The notes: a model not told the origin generated them from the sequence alone. A stretch of DNA of 64,000 nt from Sphaerisporangium krabiense (GCF_014200435.1 NZ_JACHBR010000001.1:6142001-6206000), one strand, 5' to 3'; positions 20,087-28,606 are shown, counted from the stretch's first letter. Numbers and translations are program-made.

Positions 20087-20671
20087 TTGCCTCACACACA
20101 TCGTTTCGGCGCCGCGCTCGGCGCCGCCGTCGTCACCGGCGCCCTGCTGGTGGCCCTGCCCACCGCGCCCGCCGAGGCCGGCACCTGTCCCGCCTCGACC
20201 ACCTGCCCCACCACCGTGACGTTCTCGGTGACGGCGCCGGACTCGCTCACGATCACTGTGCCCGACGGCCCGGTGAACATCGGCGGCAACACCCCGGGCA
20301 ACCAGGTCACCGGGCAGCTCGGCCTGGTCACCGTCTCCGACCAGCGGGCCTCGCTCACCGCCACCTGGACCGCGACGGTGTCCGCCAGCAGCTTCACCAC
20401 CGGCGGCGGCACCGCCGCGGAGACCATCCCGGCGAGCAGCGTGCAGTACTGGTCGGGTCCCGCCACCGCCACCACCGGAACGGGCACCTTCGTGCCCGGT
20501 CAGGCCAACGCGGCGGCGGCGGTGACGCTCGACCAGCCCCGCACCGCGTTCAGCAAGACCACCGGCTCGGGCGACAACTCGGCGACCTGGAATCCCACGC
20601 TGATCGTCACCATCCCCGCCCAGGCGGTGGCGGGCACCTACACGGGCACGGTGAGCCACCAGGTTGCCTAA
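20087..20671 (+). CDS. Secreted WxL-like surface protein
   Basis: 194 residues. A signal peptide (1-28, ending AEAG) and a short Cys-containing linker (TCPASTTCP) are followed by one beta-rich domain with ATWTATVSASSFTTGGG, VQYWSGPAT and a terminal VAGTYTGTVSHQVA. It is clearly paralogous to the C-terminal domain of the divergent gene at 18765-19607. The start is TTG 20087, with AAGGGGG nine bases upstream; ATG 20064 is out of frame. Its stop overlaps the start of the next gene, a DUF916-like protein, which supports a WxL / WxL-interacting pair. Confidence 0.65.
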   Translation: MPHTHRFGAALGAAVVTGALLVALPTAPAEAGTCPASTTCPTTVTFSVTAPDSLTITVPDGPVNIGGNTPGNQVTGQLGLVTVSDQRASLTATWTATVSASSFTTGGGTAAETIPASSVQYWSGPATATTGTGTFVPGQANAAAAVTLDQPRTAFSKTTGSGDNSATWNPTLIVTIPAQAVAGTYTGTVSHQVA

Positions 20672-21764
20672 CCCACCCTCCCGGCGGCGCCCGCGCGCCT
20701 CGGCGCCACTCGGGGGCCTGCGCGGGGCGCTGCCGCTCATGCTCGCCGTCCTGGCCCTCGCGCCGGTCACCGCGCACGCCGCCGCCACGTCTCCACGCCT
20801 GGCCGCCACGTCTCCGCGCTCGGCCGGCACGTCTCCGCGTCCGGCCGCGCCGGGCGGCCGGATCGGCATCGGGCTGGCCGAGATCCCCGCCAGCCGGCTC
20901 GACGACCCGCGGGCCCGCGTCTACATCGACGACCACGTCAACCCCGGGACCACCTTCCACCGGCGCCTGAAGGTCTACAACATCTCCGCCAAGCCCCGGC
21001 ACATCACGCTGTACGCCGGCGGCGCGGCCATCAAGGACCACCGCTTCACCTTCGGGCCCCCGTCCACCGGCAACGAGCTGGCCTCCTGGATCACGCTCGA
21101 CCGCACCGAGCTCGACCTGCCCCCGTACCGCAACGGGCTGGTCAGGGCCACCGTCGCCGTGCCGTCCTGGGCCACGGAAGGCGAGCGGTACGCCGTCATC
21201 TGGGCGCGGGTCGCCACCGGCAAGCCGGACCGCACGGCGAACGTGGCGCTGGTCAACCAGGTCGGCGTCCGGGCCTACCTCCACGTGGGGCCCGGCGGCG
21301 AGCCCCCCACGGACTTCGAGATCGGCGAGGTCCGCCCCGAGACCACCGCGGGCGGCGGGCGGCGGATCGTGGCGGCCGTCACCAACACCGGCCGGCGCGC
21401 CATCGACCCCCAAGGGCAGCTCTCGCTGCTGGACGGCCCGAGCGGCCTCAAGGCCGGTCCCTTCCCGACGACCCGCGGCACCACCTTGGCCCCAGGTGAG
21501 CGCGGCCAGGTCGCCGTGCCGCTCGGACCCGACCTGCCCGACGGCCCGTGGAAGTACCGCCTGACCCTGCAGAGCGGCCGCGTCACCCACACCGCCACCG
21601 GCGCCCTCACCCTCGCGCGGCGCCCGGCCCCTCCGCAACGCCCGGCCGTGTCCTGGCGCCCCCTGGCGCTCCTGCTCCTCGTCCCCGCCGGCCTGGCCGG
21701 TGCGGCCCTGCTGCTCCTCCCCGGTCTGCGCCGCCGCGTCCGCACCGGCAGGGCGGCGCCGTGA
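20664..21764 (+). CDS. Membrane-anchored DUF916-like (WxL-interacting-protein-like) protein
   Basis: 366 residues. A twin-arginine-rich N-terminus and hydrophobic signal segment (about 22-40) lead to an extracellular region. Two immunoglobulin-like domains follow (about 75-190 and 205-310), resembling the DUF916/WxL-interacting layout: ARVYIDDHVNPGTTFHRRLKVYNISAKPRHI is typical of the first domain. Next come a TM helix (about 328-350) and an Arg-rich cytoplasmic tail. The TTG at 20664 overlaps the stop of the preceding WxL-like gene by 8 bp, so translation is coupled. I infer that it tethers the WxL-like protein to the cell. No sortase motif is present. Confidence 0.65.
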   Translation: MPNPPSRRRPRASAPLGGLRGALPLMLAVLALAPVTAHAAATSPRLAATSPRSAGTSPRPAAPGGRIGIGLAEIPASRLDDPRARVYIDDHVNPGTTFHRRLKVYNISAKPRHITLYAGGAAIKDHRFTFGPPSTGNELASWITLDRTELDLPPYRNGLVRATVAVPSWATEGERYAVIWARVATGKPDRTANVALVNQVGVRAYLHVGPGGEPPTDFEIGEVRPETTAGGGRRIVAAVTNTGRRAIDPQGQLSLLDGPSGLKAGPFPTTRGTTLAPGERGQVAVPLGPDLPDGPWKYRLTLQSGRVTHTATGALTLARRPAPPQRPAVSWRPLALLLLVPAGLAGAALLLLPGLRRRVRTGRAAP

Positions 21765-21824
21765 CCACGACGTCCCGCGGCCCGGCGGCTTCCGGGAACG
21801 CGGGAGCGGTGGCGCGCGGCGGGG

Positions 21825-22202
21825 TCAGCGCGGCGGCGTGGCGGGCTCGTCCGGGGGGCGGGCCGCCAGGCGGGCGGTGAACAGGTGGTTCTTGTCCAGG
21901 CGGCTGCCGGGGACGCGCCCGCGGCCCCAGCCGATCTGGTCGCGGTACCGGCCGAGCGCGCCGGACTCCGCCAGCGCCGCCTCGTCGGTGTACGGCGAGC
22001 CGGGCGGGGCGGGGCCGGAGAAGGGCGCGACGAACAGCGCGTCGGCCGGGCAGTGCGCCTCGCACATGAAGCAGGTCTGGCAGTCCTGCTGCCGGGCGAT
22101 GACCGGCAGGCCGTCCCCGCCGGTCTCGAACACATCCATCGGGCACACCTTCAGGCAGATGTCGCATCTCACGCAGCGCTCGGCGCTCACGACCTCGATC
22201 AC
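21825..22202 (-). CDS. Dicluster [4Fe-4S] ferredoxin, copy A, with flavoprotein-binding-type tail
   Basis: 125 residues. Residues 8-60 carry two C-x2-C-x2-C-x3-C-P sets (CVRCDICLKVCP and CQTCFMCEAHCP), hence two [4Fe-4S] clusters. The remaining half is a tail with GSPYTDE, LGRYRDQIGWGRGRVPGS, closely matched in the second copy (24750-25094), so it is functional rather than spacer. The GTG start overlaps the flavoprotein stop as GTGA. The layout resembles the beta subunit of adenylylsulfate reductase, whose tail wraps around its flavoprotein partner. Likely role: electron transfer to or from the flavoprotein encoded just upstream. Confidence 0.85.
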   Translation of the reverse strand: MIEVVSAERCVRCDICLKVCPMDVFETGGDGLPVIARQQDCQTCFMCEAHCPADALFVAPFSGPAPPGSPYTDEAALAESGALGRYRDQIGWGRGRVPGSRLDKNHLFTARLAARPPDEPATPPR

Positions 22203-23773
22203 GCGGCGGCCTCCTCGGGCGCGGTCCACACCTCGTCCAGGCCCCCGGCACGGATGCGGTGGGTCAGGCGGGGGTCGGGGGCGGGCAGGTCCTCGCGCTG
22301 GTGCATGCCGCGCGACTCGGCGCGGGCCAGCGCCGCCCGGTACATCCAGCGCGCGTGGGCGACCATGGCCGCGGCCTGCCGGGCGCGCAGGGCGTCGCGT
22401 CCCTCGCCGGAGAGGTGGGTGGCGACGTGCCGCCACAGGCCGTCGAGGGTGTCCAGCGAGCGCCGCAGGCCCTCGGCGGTGCGGAAGTAGTTGCGCTCCA
22501 GCGGCAGCACCTCCTGCTGCACGGCCGCCACCACCTCGGCGGCGTCCGGCGCGCCCGGCGGCCCCGACGGGCGTAGCCCCGCGCCGCCCGCGGGCGCCGC
22601 CGAGGTGGGACGGCCGCGGGCCGCGTGCGCGGCGGCGGCGGCGCCGGCCCAGGTGCCCGAGGAGATGGCCCAGGCGCCGTTGTGGCTGCCCCCGCCGCTC
22701 ACCGCGCCGGTGATGAGCTCGCGTGTGGCCACGTCGCCCGCCGCGAACAGACCGGGCACGGTGGTGGCGCACCCCTCGCCGGTGACGCGCAGCCCTCCGG
22801 TGCCGCGGACCGTGCCCTCCAAGACCATGCGGACGGGGTAGGCCTGCGTGAACGGGTCGATCCCCGCCTTGTCCAGGGGGAGGAAGTAGTTGGGCTGGGC
22901 CTGGCGCATCGCCGCGCGCAGCTCGGGCGGCGCCTGGTCCAGGCGAGCGTGTACGGGCCGGCCGTCCGCCAGCAGCCGGGCGATCGGGCGCCTGGCCATG
23001 CCGCCGACCTCCAGCGCGCGGCCGTCCTCGTCGTAGTAGGTGGCGAACTGCATCATCAGGCCCTTGGTGTGCGACCCGTAGGCGGGGGAGAGCGCGTAGG
23101 CGTTGGAGAACTCCATGCCCGACAGCTCGGCCCCCAGCTCGGCGGCCATCAGGTGGCCGTCCCCGGTGTCCACGTTGAGGCCGAACGCCCCGGAGAGGAA
23201 CGCGCACCCGCCGGTGGCCAGCACCACCGCCCCGGCCCGCACCTCCCACGGCGCGCAGCCGAGCTGGCGGCGGATCCCGGCGGCGCCGCCCGCGGCGCCC
23301 TCCGGCGTGACCAGCAGCTCCAGGGCCGGGTGGTGGTCGAGGATCCGCACGCCGGAGCGGTGCGCCCTCCTGCGCATCCGGCGCATGTACTCCGGGCCCT
23401 GCAGGCTGCCGCGCCGCTCGACGCCGTCCTCGTCCTCGGGGAAGGGGTACCCCCAGTCGGCGAGCCGGTTGACCTGCCGGTAGGTCTCGTCCAGGACGCG
23501 GGCCATCCACCGCCGGTCGGTCAGGTGGCCGGCGAGCGTCTCGCGCGCGGCGATCGCGGCCTCGCGGCGGGCCGGGTCGGGCGGCAGGTACCACAGGTTG
23601 TTGCCGCCGGAGGCCGCCGAGCCGCTGGTGCCGCAGTACCCCTTGTCGGCGAGCACGACCTCGGCCCCGGCCTCGGCGGCGGCCACGGCGGCCCATGCCC
23701 CCGCGGGCCCGCCGCCGATGACCAGCACGTCGGCCTCGGCCACGAGCGCGCCGCCGGGGGAGGGGCGGCTCAT
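22199..23773 (-). CDS. AprA/fumarate-reductase-like FAD flavoprotein, copy A
   Basis: 524 residues. The N-terminal dinucleotide fold has VLVIGGGPAGAWAA (about 16-29) and LADKGYCGTSG, and the FAD domain continues with VVLATGGCAFLS. The second FAD motif is VPGLFAAGDVATRE, and GGGSHNGAWAISSGTWAG resembles the AprA/FrdA family. A helical C-terminal domain ends with SRGMHQREDLPAPDP, similar to the R-G-x-H-x-R-x-D block of AprA and SdhA. The substrate residues do not settle which compound is reduced or oxidised. It shares 4-bp overlaps with genes on both sides. It is a paralogue of 25091-26731. Confidence 0.85.
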   Translation of the reverse strand: MSRPSPGGALVAEADVLVIGGGPAGAWAAVAAAEAGAEVVLADKGYCGTSGSAASGGNNLWYLPPDPARREAAIAARETLAGHLTDRRWMARVLDETYRQVNRLADWGYPFPEDEDGVERRGSLQGPEYMRRMRRRAHRSGVRILDHHPALELLVTPEGAAGGAAGIRRQLGCAPWEVRAGAVVLATGGCAFLSGAFGLNVDTGDGHLMAAELGAELSGMEFSNAYALSPAYGSHTKGLMMQFATYYDEDGRALEVGGMARRPIARLLADGRPVHARLDQAPPELRAAMRQAQPNYFLPLDKAGIDPFTQAYPVRMVLEGTVRGTGGLRVTGEGCATTVPGLFAAGDVATRELITGAVSGGGSHNGAWAISSGTWAGAAAAAHAARGRPTSAAPAGGAGLRPSGPPGAPDAAEVVAAVQQEVLPLERNYFRTAEGLRRSLDTLDGLWRHVATHLSGEGRDALRARQAAAMVAHARWMYRAALARAESRGMHQREDLPAPDPRLTHRIRAGGLDEVWTAPEEAAA

Positions 23774-24753
23774 CGGCGCGCCCCGGGGGCGATCCAGTCG
23801 TCGATGGCGAAGTCCTTCTTGACGAAGGCCTGCTGGACCAGGAACTTCTTGGTGTTCTCCAGCAGCGTCAGCCCCTGCGGGGTGAACGGCTGCTCGGGAA
23901 GCTGGCTCGCGAGCGTCGTCTTCCTGGTCACCTCGGCGGGGAAGCCGCCGACCTTCTCCGCGAACGCCAGGTAGCCCTGCCAGTCGGCCTTGGCCTGCCG
24001 GGTGCCCTCCGCCTGGGCCGCCTGCCAGGCGGGCACCAGGCCGGCGTGGTCCTTCAGGAACGCCTCGGGCACGACGGTCGCGCTGGTGCCGAGGTAGGCC
24101 GGGTGGTCTTCCGAGGCCACGTCGATCACGGGGTAGCCCTTGCTCCTGAGCAGCTCCAGGTTGGCGGCGGGCACGGCCGCCGCGTCCACGTCCCCGCGCT
24201 CCAGGGCCGCCTCGACGTCGGTGTTGTAGATGTGGACGATCTCGGCGGGCCTGACGCCGAGGTCGCCGAGGGCGCCGAGCAGGTACCGGTGGATGTAGGA
24301 GCCCTTCTGCGTGGCGACCTTCCGGCCGGCCAGCCCGGCCAGGGACGTGGGGCCGCCCTGCTTCTTGGTCACCACCCCGGCGTCGATGCCGACCGTGCTC
24401 TGCGCGATGAGCCGGGTGGGCTGCCCGGCGCCCCGTGCCACCAGGGCCGGGGTGTCGCCGTAGGAGGCGACGTCCAGCTCTCCGGCGACGAGGGCCTGGT
24501 TGAGGTCCGGGCCGTTGGGGAAGGAGTAGACCTCGATCTTCCGCACGCCCGCCCCGGTGAGCAGGGGCAGCAGCTTGCCCTTGTCCTGCAGGTAGCCGAA
24601 CACGCCGGTCAGCTTGTTGCCGCTGCCGATGACGCCGATGCGCAGGGTGTAGCCGGACGAGGCCGCCGCGCCGTCGCCCGCCCCGGCCTGCCCGCACGCG
24701 CTCAGGGCCAGCACGGCGGCCAGCAGCACGGGCAGTGTCCGCCGGGCGCTCAT
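23770..24753 (-). CDS. ABC transporter substrate-binding lipoprotein (SsuA/TauA/NrtA-like)
   Basis: 327 residues with a lipoprotein signal (LALSACGQ, Cys21). A periplasmic-binding-protein type 2 fold then starts YTLRIGVIGSGNKLTGVFGYLQDKG in two stretches. NGPDLNQALVAGELDVASYGDTPAL is the typical sulfonate/nitrate-binding pattern. It belongs with the permease and ATPase at 26728-28396. Its position inside the oxidoreductase genes, overlapping both neighbours by ATGA, ties the imported compound to the redox chemistry. By family the ligand could be a sulfonate, sulfate ester or other small anion. Confidence 0.85.
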   Translation of the reverse strand: MSARRTLPVLLAAVLALSACGQAGAGDGAAASSGYTLRIGVIGSGNKLTGVFGYLQDKGKLLPLLTGAGVRKIEVYSFPNGPDLNQALVAGELDVASYGDTPALVARGAGQPTRLIAQSTVGIDAGVVTKKQGGPTSLAGLAGRKVATQKGSYIHRYLLGALGDLGVRPAEIVHIYNTDVEAALERGDVDAAAVPAANLELLRSKGYPVIDVASEDHPAYLGTSATVVPEAFLKDHAGLVPAWQAAQAEGTRQAKADWQGYLAFAEKVGGFPAEVTRKTTLASQLPEQPFTPQGLTLLENTKKFLVQQAFVKKDFAIDDWIAPGARR

Positions 24754-25094
24754 CGGGCGCCGCCCCTCGGCAGCTCCGGCCCGACGGCCCGCACGGCTCC
24801 GGGAGTGCGGCCGTGTCCCCATCCGATCTCCTTCCGATAGCTTCCGAGCAGTCCCGTCGCCGCCAGGTGCCCCTCGTCCCGCAGCGGCGACCCGGCGGGG
24901 GCCGGCGAGGTCTGCGGCGCCACGAACAGCGCGTCCACCGGGCAGTACGCCTCGCACATGAAGCAGGTCTGGCAGTCGTCCAGGCGCGCGATCACCGGGA
25001 CGCCGTCCCGGCCGCGGTCGAACACGTCGGTGGGGCACACCTCGACGCAGCGGTCGCACGCGACGCAGCGGTCCCGCGACACGATCTCGATCAT
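24750..25094 (-). CDS. Dicluster [4Fe-4S] ferredoxin, copy B
   Basis: 114 residues. Two cluster motifs, CVACDRCVEVCP and CQTCFMCEAYCP, fill the first 60 residues. The tail GSPLRDEGHLAATGLLGSY, KEIGWGHGRTPG parallels copy A. ATG 25094 overlaps the stop of flavoprotein B, and its own stop overlaps the start of the lipoprotein gene. It most likely forms a complex with flavoprotein B in the cytoplasm, as AprB does with AprA. Confidence 0.85.
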   Translation of the reverse strand: MIEIVSRDRCVACDRCVEVCPTDVFDRGRDGVPVIARLDDCQTCFMCEAYCPVDALFVAPQTSPAPAGSPLRDEGHLAATGLLGSYRKEIGWGHGRTPGAVRAVGPELPRGGAR

Positions 25095-26731
25095 GAGGCG
25101 GCCCTCGCGACGTCGCGGGCCAGGGCGGCGTACTCCAGCGGGCCGACCGGGGCCACCGGGTCGGGACGCACGTGGATCTCGTCCAGCCCGCCCACCAGGA
25201 GCCGGTGCCGCAGGGCCGGGTCGGCGGCGGGGTGGTCCTGCCGCTTGTGCATGCCGCGGGTCTCCGGCCTGGCCAGCGCGGCGGTGTACATCCAGCGGGC
25301 GTGCGCGGTCATCGCCGCCGCCTGCCGGGCCCGCACCCCGTCCGCGCCGTCCGCGCGCAGCGAGGAGCGCAGCCGCGCCCAGGTACCGTGCAGCGACGCC
25401 AGCGCGGGCGCGAGCCGGTCCCCGTGCCGCAGGTAGTTCTTGTCGTAGGGGTGGACCTCGGCCTGGACGGCCGCGACCACCTCCCGGTACTCCTCCGCGC
25501 CGCCCGCGGAGCCGGTGGGGCGCAGGCCCGCGCCGCCGGCCGCGGTGAGGGGCCGCCGCGTGGCCGCGGGGCCGAGGGAGGCCGCGTGCCGGGCCGCGCC
25601 GCGCCCCGCCCACGTGCCCGACGAGATCGCCCAGGCCGCGTTGTGGCTGCCGCCGCCGGTGAAGCCGCCGCAGATCAGCTCCCGCGTCGCCGCGTCCCCC
25701 GCCACGTACAGGCCCGGGACGGTGGTCGCGCAGTCGTCGCCGGAGACGCGGACGCCGCCGGTGCCGCGCACGGTGCCCTCGAGCAGCAGGGTGACGGGGA
25801 AGCGCTGGGTGAACGGGTCGACGCCCATCCGGTCGAACGGCAGGAAGAAGTTGGGCTGCCCGAGCCGCATCGCCGTGCGCGTGGCCTCGTCGGCGCGGTC
25901 CAGGCGGCAGTACACCTTGCCGGTCAGCAGCTCGCGGGCGATCACCGAACGGCCCTTCTGGCTGCCCGCGCCCTCCAGCACCGTGTCGTCCTCGCGGTAG
26001 AACGTCGCGAACGCGTAGTAGGCGGTCTTGGTGACCGAGGAGAACTCGGGCGCGATCGCGTAGGCGTTGGAGAACTCCATGCCGGACATCTCCGCGCCCA
26101 CCTCGGCGGCCATCAGGGCCCCGTCGCCGGTGTTGACGTCGCAGCCGAGCGCCCGGCTGAGGAACGCGCAGCCCCCCGTGGCGATGACGACGGCGCCCGC
26201 GGCGACCGTGAACGGCAGGTCCTGCCTGCGCCGGTGGCCCGCCGCGCCCGCGACCGCGCCGCCGGGGTCGGTGAGCAGCTCGGTGACCGGGCTGTGGTCC
26301 AGGATCCGCACACCGGCGCGGCGCAGCAGGATGCGCATGCGCCGCATGTACTCCGGCCCCTGCACCCCGCGCCGCAGCGGCGTGCCGTCGTCGCGCACCG
26401 GGAACGGGTACCGCCCGACGACGGCCAGCTCGTCGACGCCCTCGTAGGTCTGGTCCAGGACGCGCGTCATCCAGCGCCGGTCGGCCAGGTGGCCGCCGAG
26501 GCCCTCCCGGCCGGCCATCGCCTCCTCCCGCGCGGCGGGGGCGGGCGGCACGTACCACACGCCCGTGCCCGCGGAGGCGGTCGCGCCGCTGGTCCCGCAG
26601 TAGCCCTTGTCGGCGAGGACGACGTCGGCGCCCGCCTGCGCGGCCTTGTAGGCGGCCCAGGCCGCGGCGGGGCCGCCGCCGACGACCAGGACGCCCGCCG
26701 TGAGCCGCAGCGTCTCCCGGGGTGTGCTCAT
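25091..26731 (-). CDS. AprA/fumarate-reductase-like FAD flavoprotein, copy B
   Basis: 546 residues. Landmarks are LVVGGGPAAAWAAYKAA (about 15-31), LADKGYCGTSG, QGPEYMRRMR, VVIATGGCAFLS, SGMEFSNAYA, LEGTVRGTGGVRV and VPGLYVAGDAATRE, with the C-terminal ETRGMHKRQDHPAADP. The order of blocks is identical to copy A, so the two arose by duplication. The central substrate region differs (TKTAYYAFATFYRED here, TKGLMMQFATYYDED in A). That suggests two related substrates or two sequential steps. It starts within the stop of the ATPase gene. Confidence 0.85.
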   Translation of the reverse strand: MSTPRETLRLTAGVLVVGGGPAAAWAAYKAAQAGADVVLADKGYCGTSGATASAGTGVWYVPPAPAAREEAMAGREGLGGHLADRRWMTRVLDQTYEGVDELAVVGRYPFPVRDDGTPLRRGVQGPEYMRRMRILLRRAGVRILDHSPVTELLTDPGGAVAGAAGHRRRQDLPFTVAAGAVVIATGGCAFLSRALGCDVNTGDGALMAAEVGAEMSGMEFSNAYAIAPEFSSVTKTAYYAFATFYREDDTVLEGAGSQKGRSVIARELLTGKVYCRLDRADEATRTAMRLGQPNFFLPFDRMGVDPFTQRFPVTLLLEGTVRGTGGVRVSGDDCATTVPGLYVAGDAATRELICGGFTGGGSHNAAWAISSGTWAGRGAARHAASLGPAATRRPLTAAGGAGLRPTGSAGGAEEYREVVAAVQAEVHPYDKNYLRHGDRLAPALASLHGTWARLRSSLRADGADGVRARQAAAMTAHARWMYTAALARPETRGMHKRQDHPAADPALRHRLLVGGLDEIHVRPDPVAPVGPLEYAALARDVARAAS

Positions 26732-27507
26732 GAAAGCTCCTCAGCTTGCTCTTCGTGTCCGAGGTCGGGGTTCACGCCGAGGCCGAGGAGCAGCCGGCGG
26801 CGCAGGGTCGCGAACCGGGGGTGGTCCAGCGAGCGGGGCCGGGGGATGTCGATGACGAACTCCTCGGCGACCTTCCCGTCCGCCAGCAGCAGGGCGCGGT
26901 CGGCGAGCAGCAGCGCCTCCTCGACGTCGTGGGTCACCAGCAGGACGGCGGGGCGGTGCTGGGTCCACAGGCGCGCGACGAGGGCCTGGGCCTTCAGCCG
27001 GGTGAGCGCGTCCAGGGCGCCGAAGGGCTCGTCGAGCAGCAGCAGCTCCGGGGTGCGCACCAGCGCGCGCGCCAGGGCCACGCGCTGGGACTCCCCGCCG
27101 GACAGGGTGGTCGGCCAGGCGTCGGCGCGGGCGGCCAGGCCGACCTCGGTCAGCGCCTCCAGCGCCCGCGCGCGCAGGCCGGGGCCCGACAGGCCGAGCG
27201 TGACGTTGCGCCACACCTTGGACCACGGCAGCAGGCGGTGCTCCTGGAAGACGATGGCCCGCCGCTCCGGCACGTCCAGGCCGCCCTCGGCGTGCGGGTC
27301 GAGCCGGGCCACGGCGCGCAGCAGCGTGCTCTTGCCCGAGCCGCTCGCGCCGAGCAGCGCGACGAACTCGCCGGGGGCGATGTCCAGGTCCACCGCGTCG
27401 AGCACGACGCGCCCGGAGAACGCGCGGCGCAGGCCGCGCACGCGCACACCGTGCCCGGCGAAGGAGACGGCGGGGGGCGGCGCGGCCGTGGCGCCGTGGG
27501 CGGTCAT
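26728..27507 (-). CDS. ABC transporter ATPase (SsuB/TauB-like)
   Basis: 259 residues with all ABC ATPase landmarks: Walker A GASGSGKST (about 52-60), Q-loop VFQEHRLLPW, signature LSGGESQRVALARAL, Walker B LLLLDEPFGALD and H-loop VTHDVEEA. Q-E-H-R-L-L-P-W is characteristic of the sulfonate/nitrate/taurine uptake group. It powers the permease encoded immediately upstream. Its stop overlaps the start of flavoprotein B (ATGA), so transporter and oxidoreductase genes are translated together. Its start overlaps a 13-codon reading frame that bridges the gap to the permease. Confidence 0.9.
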   Translation of the reverse strand: MTAHGATAAPPPAVSFAGHGVRVRGLRRAFSGRVVLDAVDLDIAPGEFVALLGASGSGKSTLLRAVARLDPHAEGGLDVPERRAIVFQEHRLLPWSKVWRNVTLGLSGPGLRARALEALTEVGLAARADAWPTTLSGGESQRVALARALVRTPELLLLDEPFGALDALTRLKAQALVARLWTQHRPAVLLVTHDVEEALLLADRALLLADGKVAEEFVIDIPRPRSLDHPRFATLRRRLLLGLGVNPDLGHEEQAEELS

Positions 27508-27545
27508 GCGGCGGCCTCGCGGGCGGCGGTCATGGGGCGGCTCAT
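27504..27545 (-). CDS. 13-codon bridging ORF between permease and ATPase genes
   Basis: The frame MSRPMTAAREAAA starts in an ATGA overlap with the permease stop and ends in another ATGA overlap with the ATPase start. It exactly fills the only gap in an operon where the other junctions are 4-bp overlaps. It may serve only to carry ribosomes across by re-initiation. A functional peptide is unlikely. Confidence 0.4.
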   Translation of the reverse strand: MSRPMTAAREAAA

Positions 27546-28396
27546 TTCGCGGTGAAGCCCCGGCGCCAGGCCAGGGCGTGGCGTTCGAGGACGCGGACGA
27601 GCAGGTCGGTGGCCAGCCCGAGCAGGGCGTACACGGCGAGGACGACGAACACGACGTCGGTGCGCAGGAACTCCTTGGCGTCGGTGACCAGGAAGCCGAT
27701 CCCGGCGGTCGTCGCGGTCTGCTCGGCGACGACCAGGCTGAGCCAGCCGATGCCGAGCGCCTGCCGGAGGCCGACGAGGATCTGCGGCAGCGCGCCGGGC
27801 AGGATGACCCGGCGGATCAGGGCGAACCCCTTGACCCCGCAGGAGCGCGCCGACTCCACGAACCGCTCGTCCACGCTCCTGATGCCGTGGAAGACGTTGA
27901 CGTACAGCGGGAAGATCGGGCCGATCGTGATCAGCGCGATCTTCGAGGTCTCGCCGATGCCGAACCAGATGATGAACACCGGCACGAGCGCGAGGTGGGG
28001 GAGCATCCGCAGGGCCTGGACGGGGGCGTCGATGACGTCCTCGAACAGGCGGACCAGGCCCGCGGCCAGGCCGAGGACGAGCCCCGCGCCGAGGCCGAGC
28101 GCGAGGCCCTTGGCCACCCTGCCGAGCGACACGGCGAGGTGGTGCTGCAGCTCGCCGGTGCCGATCAGGTCGAGCGCCGCCTCCCACACCCGGGTCGGCG
28201 GCGGCGTCGTCGAGCCGAGCCAGCCGCTGGAGGCGCCGATCTGCCAGAGGACCAGGATCGCCGCGAGGCCGGCGAGCCTGCGCGCCCGGGCGGTGAGCCG
28301 GGCGAGGACCCCGGCGATCGGGGATCGCGCGGCGCGTGCCGGGGGATCGCCGGGGATCTCCAGGGACGCGGGGGCGTTCAGGACCGGTGAAGTCAT
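27542..28396 (-). CDS. ABC transporter permease (SsuC/TauC-like)
   Basis: 284 residues with about six TM helices. It contains the EAA-type loop, here SARSCGVKGFALIRRVILPGALPQI in two blocks (about 180-205), typical of sulfonate/nitrate permeases, and APVQALRMLPHLALVPVF before it. A soluble N-terminus of about 30 residues precedes TM1. ATG 28396 has AAGGAG nine bases upstream. It is the first full-length gene of an operon that runs leftwards to 21825. Confidence 0.9.
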   Translation of the reverse strand: MTSPVLNAPASLEIPGDPPARAARSPIAGVLARLTARARRLAGLAAILVLWQIGASSGWLGSTTPPPTRVWEAALDLIGTGELQHHLAVSLGRVAKGLALGLGAGLVLGLAAGLVRLFEDVIDAPVQALRMLPHLALVPVFIIWFGIGETSKIALITIGPIFPLYVNVFHGIRSVDERFVESARSCGVKGFALIRRVILPGALPQILVGLRQALGIGWLSLVVAEQTATTAGIGFLVTDAKEFLRTDVVFVVLAVYALLGLATDLLVRVLERHALAWRRGFTAK

Positions 28397-28570
28397 CGAG
28401 AGCGGCTCCTTGGGCGGGTCCGCGCGCGCCGGAGGGACGCGCGGCCGTGCCGGGGGGACGTCGGCCGGCGTGGGGCGCCGGGCCCGGGGGACGATGCGGG
28501 ACGGTGACCGGAGGGCCGCGCGGGGCGCGGCGTCGTACGGCGGCGGGGACGCGCGCCGGGAACAGGATCG

Positions 28571-28606
28571 CTATGGCGTCGAGCCCGATTTGGGGGGACT
28601 CGTCAT
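28571..28606 (-). CDS. Possible 11-residue leader peptide of the sulfur-type operon
   Basis: ATG 28606 encodes MTSPPKSGSTP and a TAG stop. The ATG coincides with the transcription start predicted from the adjacent promoter, so it would be translated leaderlessly. It has no Cys or Met run of the kind seen in sulfur-responsive leader peptides, so a sensing role is unproven. Confidence 0.3.
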   Translation of the reverse strand: MTSPPKSGSTP

